The notes beneath the pieces were generated by a model. The model saw only the letters and a program-made list of their open reading frames with translations. It did not search any database and had not been told where the DNA came from. Shown here piece after piece: positions 32,561 to 43,824 of a stretch of 64,000 nt of DNA (position 1 is the stretch's first letter; each line of letters opens with the position of its first letter). The stretch lies in the NCBI GenBank assembly GCA_009741485.1, contig CM019238.1, positions 7,855,477-7,919,476 on the forward strand. Direction: 5' to 3'. The stretch comes from Malurus cyaneus samueli (Eukaryota; Chordata; Aves; Passeriformes; Maluridae). Position numbers and translations under genes: made by a program.

Positions 32561-35500
32561 ACTACCCTTCAGGCACTGATGTCTGCCCAGACTAATGTAA
32601 CAGCTTTGCTCTTTTCCATTCTCCTCCACCTGTGCTTTAGTTCATATTTGTAAAGGTGAAAACTGGAAATTATAGGTACAACTTACCTCTCACTCATTTT
32701 ACTGCTTTCTGTTTACTGTATGGGCAGGCATTGAGGGCTTCAGACAAGAAATGTGGTCCAGGCTTAGATGCATATAAATAGCGCTGGGGACAGTGGCTCT
32801 GGGGGGAATGGATGTTTCTGGGCTTCTGCCATGACTGAGCGACACAGATGGTTTTCCAGGGAAATGAGTATTTTAGTAATGAGTAGTGAATGTGCTGCAG
32901 GCTGACTGTACCTACAGCCCCGGGAATGCAAACAGTTTAGCAGCAGGTTTGTCAATAAATACCATCTGCTCAGTAGCACTGAATCCAAAATATAGCACAA
33001 CCTACCTTACTGGAGGCTGTTGTTTTGCTGATAGAGTTGAGATAAAAATCACTACTAAATTATTTTTTTTAATACTGTGATTGTGATCTAAAATTATAAA
33101 ACTAAATTTATTCAGGCTTGTTCAATCCTGTTTAAACCCAGGAGAGTTAAACTGTTGTCATTAGCGTTTTTCCTGGTGGCCAGTAAGACATCTGCATGGA
33201 AGAGTGAGCTGTAAATAAGACTGCTTCTCTCACAGTTCAGCTACTGAAATGTCTGAGAAACACCTCAGCTCCACACTGCCTGCAAGAGAAGGGAACAAAC
33301 CATGGCAGCAGCAGAGATGAGGTTCCTGGGGGCTGAGATGGGGGTTTGAGGCTGATTTCCTGACCCAGCACTCCAGTCACAAACGAGTGAATCCTTGCCT
33401 CAGCCTTTCTCCATGCCGGGGCACCGAGAGTTCTTTCTTCTTGGCTCCCTTTTTTCCATGAGTTTTACCAAAGCAGACTGCCTTGGGGATCTTTACTCAT
33501 GTCAGGTGTGGTTGAAATTGGATGAGAAAGTTTCTGGGAGAGAAACAAGACATCAGCATCATCTAAAAAGCCTGATACCAGAAGGAGTTCCAATGTTAGT
33601 TGACTAATTCTCACCTGAACAGAGACTTAACTGGAAAAAACTCCACACACTCTTGTCCAGTTTGGATTTATGGGTACCATATTCTGCCAATCTCTTTAAA
33701 GATCTTTGTTTCCCTCTGTCTGAGTTGTAAAATATTGATAAGAGATGGAGCTCCACAACTGGGGCTCTATGGCTGGGTTCATTCAAACCTTGCATAACTG
33801 CAAAATGCAAGAAGATCAGATCAGATCAGATCATGAGCCCCTTCCTCCAGGACCTCACCTCAAGAGATCCTAAGTTTGCCTCAGGGCCATTTTTGGAGCC
33901 CACAAAATGCAAAAATTGTGCACAATCCCTGGGGCCTTTAAGCCCCTTTTTCAAGCACCCTGCAGACATGAAAATTATGCTCAGCAGTGTGGGAGTGCTA
34001 AAAGCCACAGGCGGGTTTTCCCCTCTCCTGTCACATGAGGGAAGGTCACGCTTCCTCTGTCCCTGCCAAGGAGCAGTGACCTGCGGCAGGACTTGGCCCT
34101 GGGAGTTGTCCCTCCTCTTCTCAGCCATCTCCAACTTCTGCCTCTCAAACGTGACTGCTGGTGGAGTTTGAACTTTTAAATTGCTGACTTTGTATAAAGA
34201 AGAGAGAAAAGAAAGAGGAAAAGAAAGAAGGGGAAGGAAAAACTAATCTGGAGTTATGCCGAAGTTGCAAACAGTGCCGAGAGGCAGAAAGGCAGATCTC
34301 CTGTGGCTCCCTGTGCAGCAGCTGGCTGCTGTTCCTGCCCTTAGGCTCTTTGTGTTCCTTGCAGGTGTATGGATGTCAATAACAACATATTTAAGAAGGT
34401 TTTTGTATTTTTTCTGAAGTACTTCCCTGAGAAAGAGCTGCTGCTTGGTGAGGGAAGCTGTTCTGGTTCCTTCTCCTGAGCAAAGTTCATGGAAGTCCCC
34501 TTTCCCTTTAACATGATGATTCAATGTGTTTTTTAAAGGCAAAACAAAATAAATATTACAATATGATGTAATTGGTGTAATATAATTACTCCAACCAGTC
34601 CTGGTTTGGTCTGTTACTTCCTGAGTAGGTTTATGAGAAGGGTTTTGAAAAGCAGGACCAAAGCAGATTCACAATGTTTCCATCCCTGCCAAGGAAAAGG
34701 GGCACACCTGGCTTGGGGAAAAAGGATTTGGGGAGAGTGGGGGAGGGCTGATGGGGCTGTACCATGGCAACAGAGGAAGGAGCTCGCAGCATAACCTCCA
34801 GAAAAATATAACACTGCCAATGGAAACCAATCTTGTATTAAAGTCAGTTTAAAGCACTCCTGGAAATTAAAGCATATTAGTTTCATACCTGGATATTAGT
34901 TTCATACCAAATAAATAAACAGGAACAAAAAATGACAATAAAAATGAGACATTTGGCTAAGTAGGAAGAAATAGGGGCAAAGCTGCAGATGCTGATAAAG
35001 GAAAATTTTCCATTTGGATTCCTTGAGTGTGTCAGTGAAATAGAAGATAAGGGCAAGCCAGCACATACCTTTTATCTAGACTTGCCAAAAAAAACCCAAA
35101 CAAACCAGAAAAAGGCTTGGACAAATGAGCTTAGGCACATTGTGAGATGCCATCAAGGCATCTAGCACATCTAACACTGTTACTAAGTGCTCACAAGCCT
35201 CTGAAAGGCTGATCCTGAAAGGGAGAAATAGAATCAGGTGCAAACAGCAGAGTTACAAGTGTTTTGAAACTGCAATTCTTATTTGCAATACCTTGCTGAT
35301 GGAATGAGCACCAAGTCAATGCCATTGAAACACAGTGGTTTCAAAATTGCCCAAGAGATGGATTTTCTTTTTAATACAGGACTAATTTTTTTAATACAAA
35401 CTAAAATAAACCAAATCAGGATACTTGAATTTAGCATTCAGCGCAAGCACTAAGAATTTAACCAAAACTGGGGTGTTCAGAGAGGTAACTGAGAACTTCT

Positions 35501-36850
35501 GGAGGCAGATGAGGGGCTGGTCACAGTGGAAGAAGGAGCCTGAGCTGGTGTTGCAGCAGGTGTGACTCCCACTGCACACAAACTGCCTCTCCTCCTTGTC
35601 CTTTTGCTTGTTTTTTGTGGAAAATACTGCATCTAACAAGCAGCCCCATGTGCCACAGAACTAATAAACAAACTAATAGGTAATTTTCTATGGGGTTTAT
35701 GCCTGGGGACTGACAGACTGAGTTCTCTGAGGCTGCGGCACAACTCTGTTGCTTAAAAGACATCAGAGAAGCCACACATTGCGAATGTTCTAACCACAGG
35801 AAAAGCTCAAATGGAAGTACACGGTTTATTAAACACCAATGAATCCACATGAGAGAGAAACCTTGAGTAAAGAGTGGATTTTCTGGTGTCTAATAGCCAC
35901 CAACTCCCAGTCAAGTTTTTTTTTTCCCAGGGTTTAATTCATTCTCGGGCTCCTTTTTTCCCCCCTCAGCCTGATTACCTGCTCTCACAAAATTTGCAAG
36001 ACCTTAATAAAGACATTCACTTCTTTGAGAATAAGGTGGGCAGTGGGCTCAAGAATTACTGGAGAGGGGATGGATGGAGTGTGATCTTACAGGAAAACTT
36101 GCTGAAAATCAGATCCCATCACCCTGTCTGGGTCAGGAGAAGCTGCTGTGCTGACTGTGCAGATGAGAGAGCTGAGCAGGGTATTTTTAGAAAGTCAGCC
36201 AAGCAGACAGCGCCATGTTCCTTTCTGTGCTCCTCCCTTTTCACAGAAGCCATCATCATTGCAGATGGGTGGACCAAGTGCCAGCTGTAAAATAGCTCTT
36301 TCCATTAAGTAGCATTGCTAGAGAGGTGATGTTTTGCTATCCACCTCATTGCCTAGGAGAGAAAAAATGTTAAAGGTGGTAACATTTGTGGGCACAAGAA
36401 TGCTGGGCACAAGACAGTGCCCTGTGCTCCATAAGCAGCTGGCACGAGGATGCTCTGGCTGCTGCTGAAAGCCCTGAGGCCAATTTTCATGCACATTTCC
36501 AAAGTGTGGAACACAGACATGTTAACAGCACGAGCCTGTGCACACGCTCTGCTCTCAGCGAGCGTGGGTTCATTTCATCTTCCTTTGTGATCAGCTCAGA
36601 TGGCAGTGTTTATTAGCTGTCCCTGTTGTTATCACTTTCTCAGCTATGAACTGGCCTTTGCATTGCAATCAGTTGCTTTGGCTCCTATTGTTTTTTGAAG
36701 TGTAAGGTTGTGCAGACAAAAATGGAAGTGGAGTACTGGTAACCCCTAATGAATCCCCACTTCTGACAGCTTTTTTCTCTGCTGAATGCAAGTGTGGGGT
36801 TCAGTATGCAAGTACACACATCATCTTAGTGATGGGTGAGGCTTCCATTC
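32561..36850. other. Intergenic stretch without recognised genes
   Basis: No frame with matching splice sites or known domains was seen. Small features are a GATCA tandem run near 33813-33833, a 47-bp polypurine tract at 34196-34242 and a 16-bp direct repeat (ATATTAGTTTCATACC) at 34874 and 34893. Confidence 0.6.
34196..34242 (+). repeat. Polypurine tract, 47 bp
   Basis: Uninterrupted A/G run (AAAGAAGAGAGAAAAGAAAG onward). Such tracts can form triplex DNA or simply be low-complexity expansion. Confidence 0.9.
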
Positions 36851-36851
36851 C

Positions 36852-36904
36852 TCACACAGGGCTGCGGTTGGTGGTAAAGGCAATGCAGTCATAGGCACTG
36901 CGCT
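36852..36904 (-). CDS. Possible terminal exon of an unidentified minus-strand gene
   Basis: A long T-rich tract ending TTTTTTGCAG is a strong acceptor. Completing the split codon from the exon at 37264-37396, it reads Q-RSAYDCIAFTTNRSPV and stops at TGA (36852-36854). The phases of the two exons agree. I do not recognise the protein. Confidence 0.3.
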
Positions 36905-37263
36905 CTGCAAAAAACAAAACAAAAAAAAAAAGAGTATTTTCCTGCAGGTGTCCCTACACCCAGCAGAAGATGCAGAGCAGGTGATGGTGGTTCCTTGTGC
37001 CCCCTCTTTCATCCCCAGGAAAGCCACACTGTCCCTGCATGGAAGAGCAGCAAAACCCCACAGGAGAGCTGATAATGTCAGCATGGCCACAGCAGGGCCA
37101 CCTGTGAGCTGAACTGACGGAGGAAGTGGCATCCCTTTCTTCTCCAGGCAGCACCTGAGAAGGGCATGGGGCTGCTGGAAAGCTGCAGAGGCTCTTGGGC
37201 AGCCAGAGAGGGTTTATTGCACACACCATCAGCCAGGCCATCCTTCACAGGGGTGCCACTTAC

Positions 37264-37396
37264 GCCTGGAAGTTGTGGGTTCAAAGTGCAGAGCAATGAG
37301 CTGTGCCAGGCTCTCTGCTCCCAGGGCAATGGAGATCTCTGTGTCCGGGCCCAGGAGCTCCACCCGCCATGGGGTGGCCAGGGAACCGCCCAGAGA
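37264..37396 (-). CDS. Possible penultimate exon of the same unidentified gene
   Basis: Opens after CTCCTGCAG and runs 44 codons, including TPWRVELLGPDTEISIAL and ESLAQLIALHFEPTTSR, to a perfect donor GTAAGT, leaving phase 1. Beta-strand-like then helical character and absence of low complexity look protein-like. The acceptor is mediocre, no upstream exon could be fixed, and the product is unknown. Chance remains possible. Confidence 0.3.
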
Positions 37397-37791
37397 CTGC
37401 AGGAGTGCCTTTGCCACAGGGTGCGAGCATTAACACGGACAGTCTGCCTGCTTCAGAGTGTAAAACATGGCAAAAATAACAAAAACAGCGACTGCAAAGC
37501 TTCCTGCATGCCAAACTGCCATGGAGTGGACATCTGGGGAGCAGGTCGGGGCCCTTCCACCTCAAAGTGCTGGCAGGTTGCCACCCTGTGGCTGGCACAC
37601 CCGAGCTCAGAGCAGCCCAGTGCCAGATAGCGCTGCTTATCTCCCTGGGACAACGAGCCCGAGACCCTGCAGGGCAGATATTTGTACCGAGACATTTCCA
37701 GCTGCTGCAGGGCTCCCACCTCTGCCTTGCTGTGTGCTGGAACGCTGTGACAGCAGCACTGACACTGCTGGCGGTGAGGAGACAAGGGCTG

Positions 37792-37817
37792 GTGTCACCA
37801 GTGTCACCAGTGTCACC
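37792..37817 (+). repeat. Short 9-bp tandem repeat
   Basis: TGTCACCAG repeated almost three times. It opens frames on both strands but has no further meaning that I can see. Confidence 0.8.
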
Positions 37818-37829
37818 CCAGTGCTGCAT

Positions 37830-40800
37830 CACTGGCCAGGGTGATGGTGCCCACTTCTGGCAAACCAAAACTGATGGCCAGTACTGCAATGAATCCCACA
37901 GGCAGCATGTGAGCAGTACGGGTGAGCCTGGCTGTACTGACCTGATCAAGGAACCAGAGCAAAAGTGTTACAGGTGGCTGCACTGCCTTGTGTGTCATAA
38001 TTCACCCCTAAAATCCTGACACCGGGAGCCACAACATGGGCTCAGACCCACTAGATGCTGAGGGCATGGGAGAGGACATTTCCAATAGCAATAAAAATAT
38101 CAAAATGGTTGTTTTCTATCCCTGCCTATGCTGTTGAAAGCTGAAGTCACCATGGCTGGTGTTTAGGAGCATCCTGGTCACAGCACAAACTGCTGGTGGT
38201 GGTTGGATTTGTCCTGGGGTAGCCCTGCACGGGAGGAGGTGTCAGGGAAAAAGGCATTTTCCTCTCCTTTCCCAGCATGCCAGCTCAGCCAGCACAGCGA
38301 GCTGCTGGGTAGGGCAGGGCCACAGCAGAGCAGACTCTGGGCAGCCAGGCAGACACAGAAATGAAATCTCTGGTCTTCCTGCAGGAACAGTGCAGCTCCA
38401 GGCCAGCCCCCACCTGCCTCTGTGTCCCAGTGTGAGAGACAGATGCCTTCTGCTTCTCCAGAACATGCACATACATGTGTCCTCAAGCTACAGAGATACA
38501 AATCTTTTCTACAGATAGAGGTCTGTTTGTTTTTCAATTCCAGTACATACTATTTCACTGGCAGCCCCTCAGGGCTGGGAGTCTTTAGATGGGTTGTGAA
38601 GTGAAGAACAAGCATGTGAGGAGGGTGTCTGACAGCATGAGGCACGGGGAGGAGGAGGTGAGCCCTGCCTGACGGCTGTCCTTGAGCTCTCTGCTGTCTG
38701 TCTAACTTGGTGTCACAAACAATGACCCATACCAGAAATTCTGGCTTTGATTAACCCAACAGTCAGGCTGCTCAGCCTTGGTAGAAGCAGACTGGACATC
38801 AGGGACCTTGGCAGTGGACACTGTGGGGCTGGGAACGGCAGTGATTCTACTGTCAACATCAGCCAAAACAGCATGGCAGCTGATTTCATTATCAAGCAGT
38901 TGATGAAAAATACCCTTTTATGAAAAAAAAAAAAATCCAAGTGGATTGCTTTAACTTGAGAGCCTGGGTCCTGAATTTCCCCTTGCCTTTGCTCCATGAG
39001 TTTCTGCTGGACTTGTTTCCCTCTGCCGTGGGCTCATGTGGGTGTGCAGAGAGCAAGAGGAATACAGCACAACTTCATCCACCTCAGTACCACCATCGAC
39101 AAAGTCTGGTCTGTGGCAACAGCATTTTGTTTATTTTCCTAAGAAATGCCATCTTCAGCAGTGAGGCGTAACATCTATTTGGAGACTTCCATGAAAATAG
39201 AAAGGGAAGGACTCAAAACAACAGCTTGAGATCAACCACTTCCCCCCGAGAGGTTTCACAAGTGAAGATGGAAGACTGGCATTTAAGGTGGCAGTGGAAG
39301 CTGCTCCTCTCCACTGCCCTGACAGCAGCAGAGGCTGGTTTTGGGGTTACCAGCACCCCCAGGTCTTGGCTGCAAGGACAAGGGAGGGATACTGGCCAAA
39401 AGAGGTCCAGTGGCTCTCTCTGCCCTCTGGCTTTGCTTTGTGATGCTCCCTGAGGTTTGTGTCATGGATGGAGTGAGGGCCACACACTTCCCCTGTTAGA
39501 GAGGAGTAGCAATATTGCAAGGTATGCCTGAGCAGAGAGGACAGGTCAGCCAGAAACATCAGGGAGATCCTCCTGTTGGGACACAGAGTTCAAGAAGGAC
39601 CCCCTTGCATTCTAAACTCCTTTCTCAGGGGTGTCTGTGCAGCTGTGTCCACACACAGACCCAGACTTGGTCAATGGTTTATGTCTGAAGGACTTGGTAT
39701 GTGCCCAACCAATTCTTTATATGACTTAGCTGAGATTTCAAAGTTTCAGCACGCTTATTCCCAGTTCAGTATGTGACAAGCATTCTCTCACCTCGAGAAG
39801 TAACCTTGAGAGGTGTCCCTGCTCAAGGGCAGCTCTTGTCCTGCAGCCTGCAGTGATGCAGGAGAGCTCAACAGGCCCTGGGCTGCCTACTATTTATGGA
39901 GTAAGATGACTGACTTATGGTCATATTTACATTCCAGCCGTGTTTTGGTTGGCACATGCCCAGCCAGGCCTCAGCTGTTGAGCAAGACTGATGGCCCTTA
40001 GCTATTGACGTTATCTGCCTTCCCAGAGTCCAAAACCATCACAACCACCACTGGAGGCTATTGTTTAAGCAGAAAGTGGGGGAGCTCATCGTCATGGCTG
40101 GTATTGAAAAAAGCAGTCACAGCACAAAGTAGATCCCATGACAGCTGAAAGCCTTTGCCAGCACCAAGTGCCTTTTCTCACCAAAGCAGTTTCTTTTTTT
40201 TCTCCTGTTTGGGGTGATGGCTGCCAGGTTGTGCACGATGTGAACAGCAGATAGAAGGATTATCTCCAGATTTTGTGAAGGACAGGTACTGCCATGCCTT
40301 CCAAGCCAAAATAAAAGGTGATGTTTTGGGATGTGGAAGTTGTGTTCCTATGAGCTCCCACCCACTGATCCACAGACATCTTTGGGCACCTTGTGCCCAC
40401 CCTAAAGCTGCTGCATCCAACCAAAGCAGGATTGGATGCACTGGAGGCTCTTGGGCTATAATTTCCCAGTGGAGGCAGCAGGTTGGCATCGGGCACAGCA
40501 GGGCAGGGTTTGCCTTTTGCTCAGCACTGTCCTGCCCTTTGCCTCGCAGCTTTCCCCGCTGGGTTTGCCCTGCCTGGCCTGCCCTTGGCCCTTTGTACTG
40601 GGAGGGTTGGTGGGGAGGGGACGCCAGCACCTCTCCGGGAAGTGGCCAGATCACAATGTGACAAACAGGTTGCTCAACCCTGGGCTGGAGTTACTGATCC
40701 CATCTCACACTGACCACTGCTCTGCAGCACCAGGAAGCCTTTGCGTCAACGTTTTCCAGGCAGAGGGCTCTGCCTGGCTGCAGTGCAAGTGTCAGGGTTA

Positions 40801-43349
40801 TCACAGAAATATGATTTTTAAGTGTTTTCTTACCATTCAGAGTTAAAAGGTTATTGAGAAAGCACATCCCATCAGCTGCTAAGATACAGTACTTTTAGGT
40901 GAATTTTCTGATGGAATATGATTTTTCCTGCCTCTTCCTGAGGCTGCAGGCTTCCCTCCCCCAGCTATAAGACACTTTTCCCCAGGGTGCAAGGAGCTGG
41001 GTGTGCTTTCCTCTAGATCCACACAGCAAAAGGAGCTCGCACAGGGCTTCTGCACAAAAACAAAGGTTTATGGATCTGTCAAGCAAAGCCAGTGTCCCCA
41101 TGCTGGAGCCAGTGGGCACAAAGAGCCATCCCCACAGCCAGGCATGGGCTCCACGCTGAGCTTTTCCCTGGCAGAAGGACCTCGGGGGTTTCCTCCTGCC
41201 ACAGAGCTCCTTGAACCTGCTGCTTCCATGGGAAGCAGATCAAAAGCATCCATAGCAAAAATAACCCTGATAAACATAAGATGCAATTCAGAGCTGTTTT
41301 CTCTTTCAGTGTATCCTTTGGATACAGGCTGGGAAGCACCTGATTCTCTGTCTGTAGAGTGTATTTTCTTCTCTGTTTTGGAGCAGCCTGGGGACCTGCC
41401 AGCATGGGTCAGGCTCTGCTCTCTGTGACACCAAAGGGCAGGTCTGCAGTAGAAATTAATCTGTTCATTGAGCCTTGTATATTGTTTAACAGAGCAGTTT
41501 AGAGAAAAATCTGAAGAGGTGCATGGATGGTGAAGTGTGCTTTTTTGTGCTTTTTTTTTTTTTTTTAATATAACATTAAAAAAAAATACTAAAATTTCTG
41601 GAGTCATTTCAAATTTTCATTTGGTGCAAAAGTCAGATTTGGGGTGTGCTGATTATGGAAATCCATCTTTATTTTGCCTCTCTGTCATTGTGTCTTTACA
41701 GATCATGCAAGTTCACCCTTGAGCTGTCTCTGGTGCGTTGCTCAGCTCTGCCTGGGAGGAGGCAGAGCCCCCCCTCAGCGTCCTCTGTGTGAGCACATTC
41801 CTTGTGCTGACCGGGCAGAACAGCACGGATTTCCTTCAGTGCCATTTCCTGATGATTTCTGACTAACTGTGGAGGAAGTTAAGCCAAAGAAATGATGAAT
41901 CTTCTGTTTTGTTTTTTTTTTAAATTTTAAAAACACTTTTAAAAAGACATCTCTCATTTTGAACTGTAAACAGCCTGCCTGCTGTCTCCGAGTTATGGGC
42001 ACCTCACAGATTTTACAAATCTCTGTACTGCTCAGTCCTCCATGCCTTTCTGTAGAGGAATTTTCTCTTTCAGGCTGTATAAAAGGTTGGACTTAGAGCT
42101 TGTCCCAAACTTTGATCTGGAAATCTAAAGGAAAAAGCTGTGTTTGCCTCCTGGCACCTCCTCAAGGGCTTGCAGACACCCGCCAGTGTTGCCTCTATTT
42201 GATGTCTTGCCCTTTCCGTTGTTGTGTAGCTCTCCAAAACACTCCATGCCTTCCCAGAGAAAACCAAGGCGCTGGCAGAGAGATATTCTCCCGGAGTAGG
42301 TGCAGAATGGATGCTTTATGGGAGGGACCTGTGGTTTTTCCCTTCGGGGGAGAAATACAGAGCAGGTCTCCCCCACTGCTCTGTGCTGCTCATATAGGGA
42401 AGGATGCTAGGAAATGACAGCAGCACCAGCAAACCCAGCCATCTGAAGATAACAGTAGAGTCAGAGGCAATTCCAGGGAGCTGAGCTCCTGGACAAAGAA
42501 TGAAGCATTTTTGAATGAAGGAGCAGACTGGACTGCGACAGTCACCACAGACACAAGCAATGAAAACACCTCCTCAAATTTCTCGAAGCTTTAAAGCCCT
42601 CAGTGAGAGCCCAGCAGAGAGCAAAGGCTTTTCAGGCTCTTACACAGTGATGGATATGCCAATGCCAAGATCCCAAAGCTGTCAGAGCAGCATGTTGGGG
42701 CTGTATAACAATGAGCTTATGCTAAAATAGGATGTGAAAGGAAAATCAAAGTAGAAGGAAACAGGACAGTGAATGAAAGGTTGGGCTGCTCCCTGCTCAC
42801 TCCTGCATTACAAGAGGGCCTGGGATCAGCTCCCCAGGTGGGAAGGGGCTGAGCCTCTGCCAGAACAGCCTTTGTTTGCGCTGGATGTGGTACTGCTGGC
42901 TCCCAGTGTGCTCCATAAATATGTATAACCTGAGAGCCCAGTGCCTTTGCACTCCCTGCCCTAAACAACTGGAAGAGAAGCTTTAGATGCTGTTTGATGA
43001 GGAAATGCAGATCTTAAGAGCTGTCAAAACACAGCGTGCAACCTGCATACGTTGGTGGCCAAAGTGCAGGACAAATTCAGTGTTGTCTCTGCTACTGCCA
43101 CTGGCCTGGGGGAGTCACTGTCCCACAAAGCCCACATGAAAAATCAGAAATAAAGTATGGCTCCTTTGCAAAACTCTTGGAGATCTCCTGGAGAGAAATG
43201 AGATATCACCACTGAGGCCCAAGACCTGTGTCCTTAAGTTTATCCAGAGTCCAAGGACTGTGAAACAATGCCTGATTGTAAAACTGCTCAGTTGATCATC
43301 TCCAGCTGAAAAAGACCAGTCTTAACCAAAGGAGTTGAAGAGGCAAAAG
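37830..43349. other. Intergenic stretch without recognised genes
   Basis: Of medium GC content, with many short open frames on both strands, none with recognisable domains or a consistent splice chain. A poly-T run lies near 41551-41567. Confidence 0.55.
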
Positions 43350-43577
43350 GCACCGGGCCAAAAGGCTGGATATCAGAAAAATGTTCTTCACCCAGAGGGT
43401 GAGCACTGGAACAGGCTTCCCAGGCAAGTGGTCACAGTTCTCAGCCTGCCACAGCTAAACAAGTGTTTGGACAATGCTCTCAGGCACTTGATGTGATTCT
43501 TGTACAGGGCAGGAACTGGACTTCAATGTTTGTGGTGGGTCTCTTCCAACTCAAGCTTTATTCTATGATTCTGTGAT
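43350..43577 (+). mobile_element. CR1 LINE 3' end with octamer tail
   Basis: Plus orientation: GGATATCAGAAAAATGTTCT, TTCACCCAGAGGGTGAGCAC, GGGTCTCTTCCAACTCAAGC, then TATTCTATGATTCTGTGAT, the diagnostic CR1 3' terminus. 5'-truncated. Confidence 0.92.
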
Positions 43578-43770
43578 AAGGAGTTACTGCCTTCTTGGAG
43601 GGGTGTGTGCTTCATGCCCTATGGAGGTAACCTGGCTGGCAGCTTTGTGGCTTTTTGCTTCAGAGAAGTATTTGATGTGGTTTAAACTGCAGATGTAACT
43701 GGAGGGGCCAACCTCTATAGAGATAAGTGCTTACATATCCAGACATTTTGCTATCACTTGTTTGGTTTTT

Positions 43771-43821
43771 TACTACTACTACTACTACTACTATTATTAT
43801 TATTATTATTATTATTATTAT
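43771..43821 (+). repeat. Compound (TAC)n(TAT)n microsatellite
   Basis: About seven TAC units followed by about ten TAT units, uninterrupted. The transition suggests point mutation followed by expansion. It is likely to be length-polymorphic. Confidence 0.97.
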
Positions 43822-43824
43822 CCA

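Noticed and set aside
37453..37785. Minus-strand frame reading SRYKYLPCRVSGSLSQGDKQ
   Set aside because: It looked protein-like, but no donor of matching phase connects it to 37264-37396, and it ends at an in-frame stop.
37281..37949. 222-codon minus-strand open frame
   Set aside because: It has no recognisable domain, includes a short tandem repeat, and overlaps the more plausible frame of the exon at 37264-37396.
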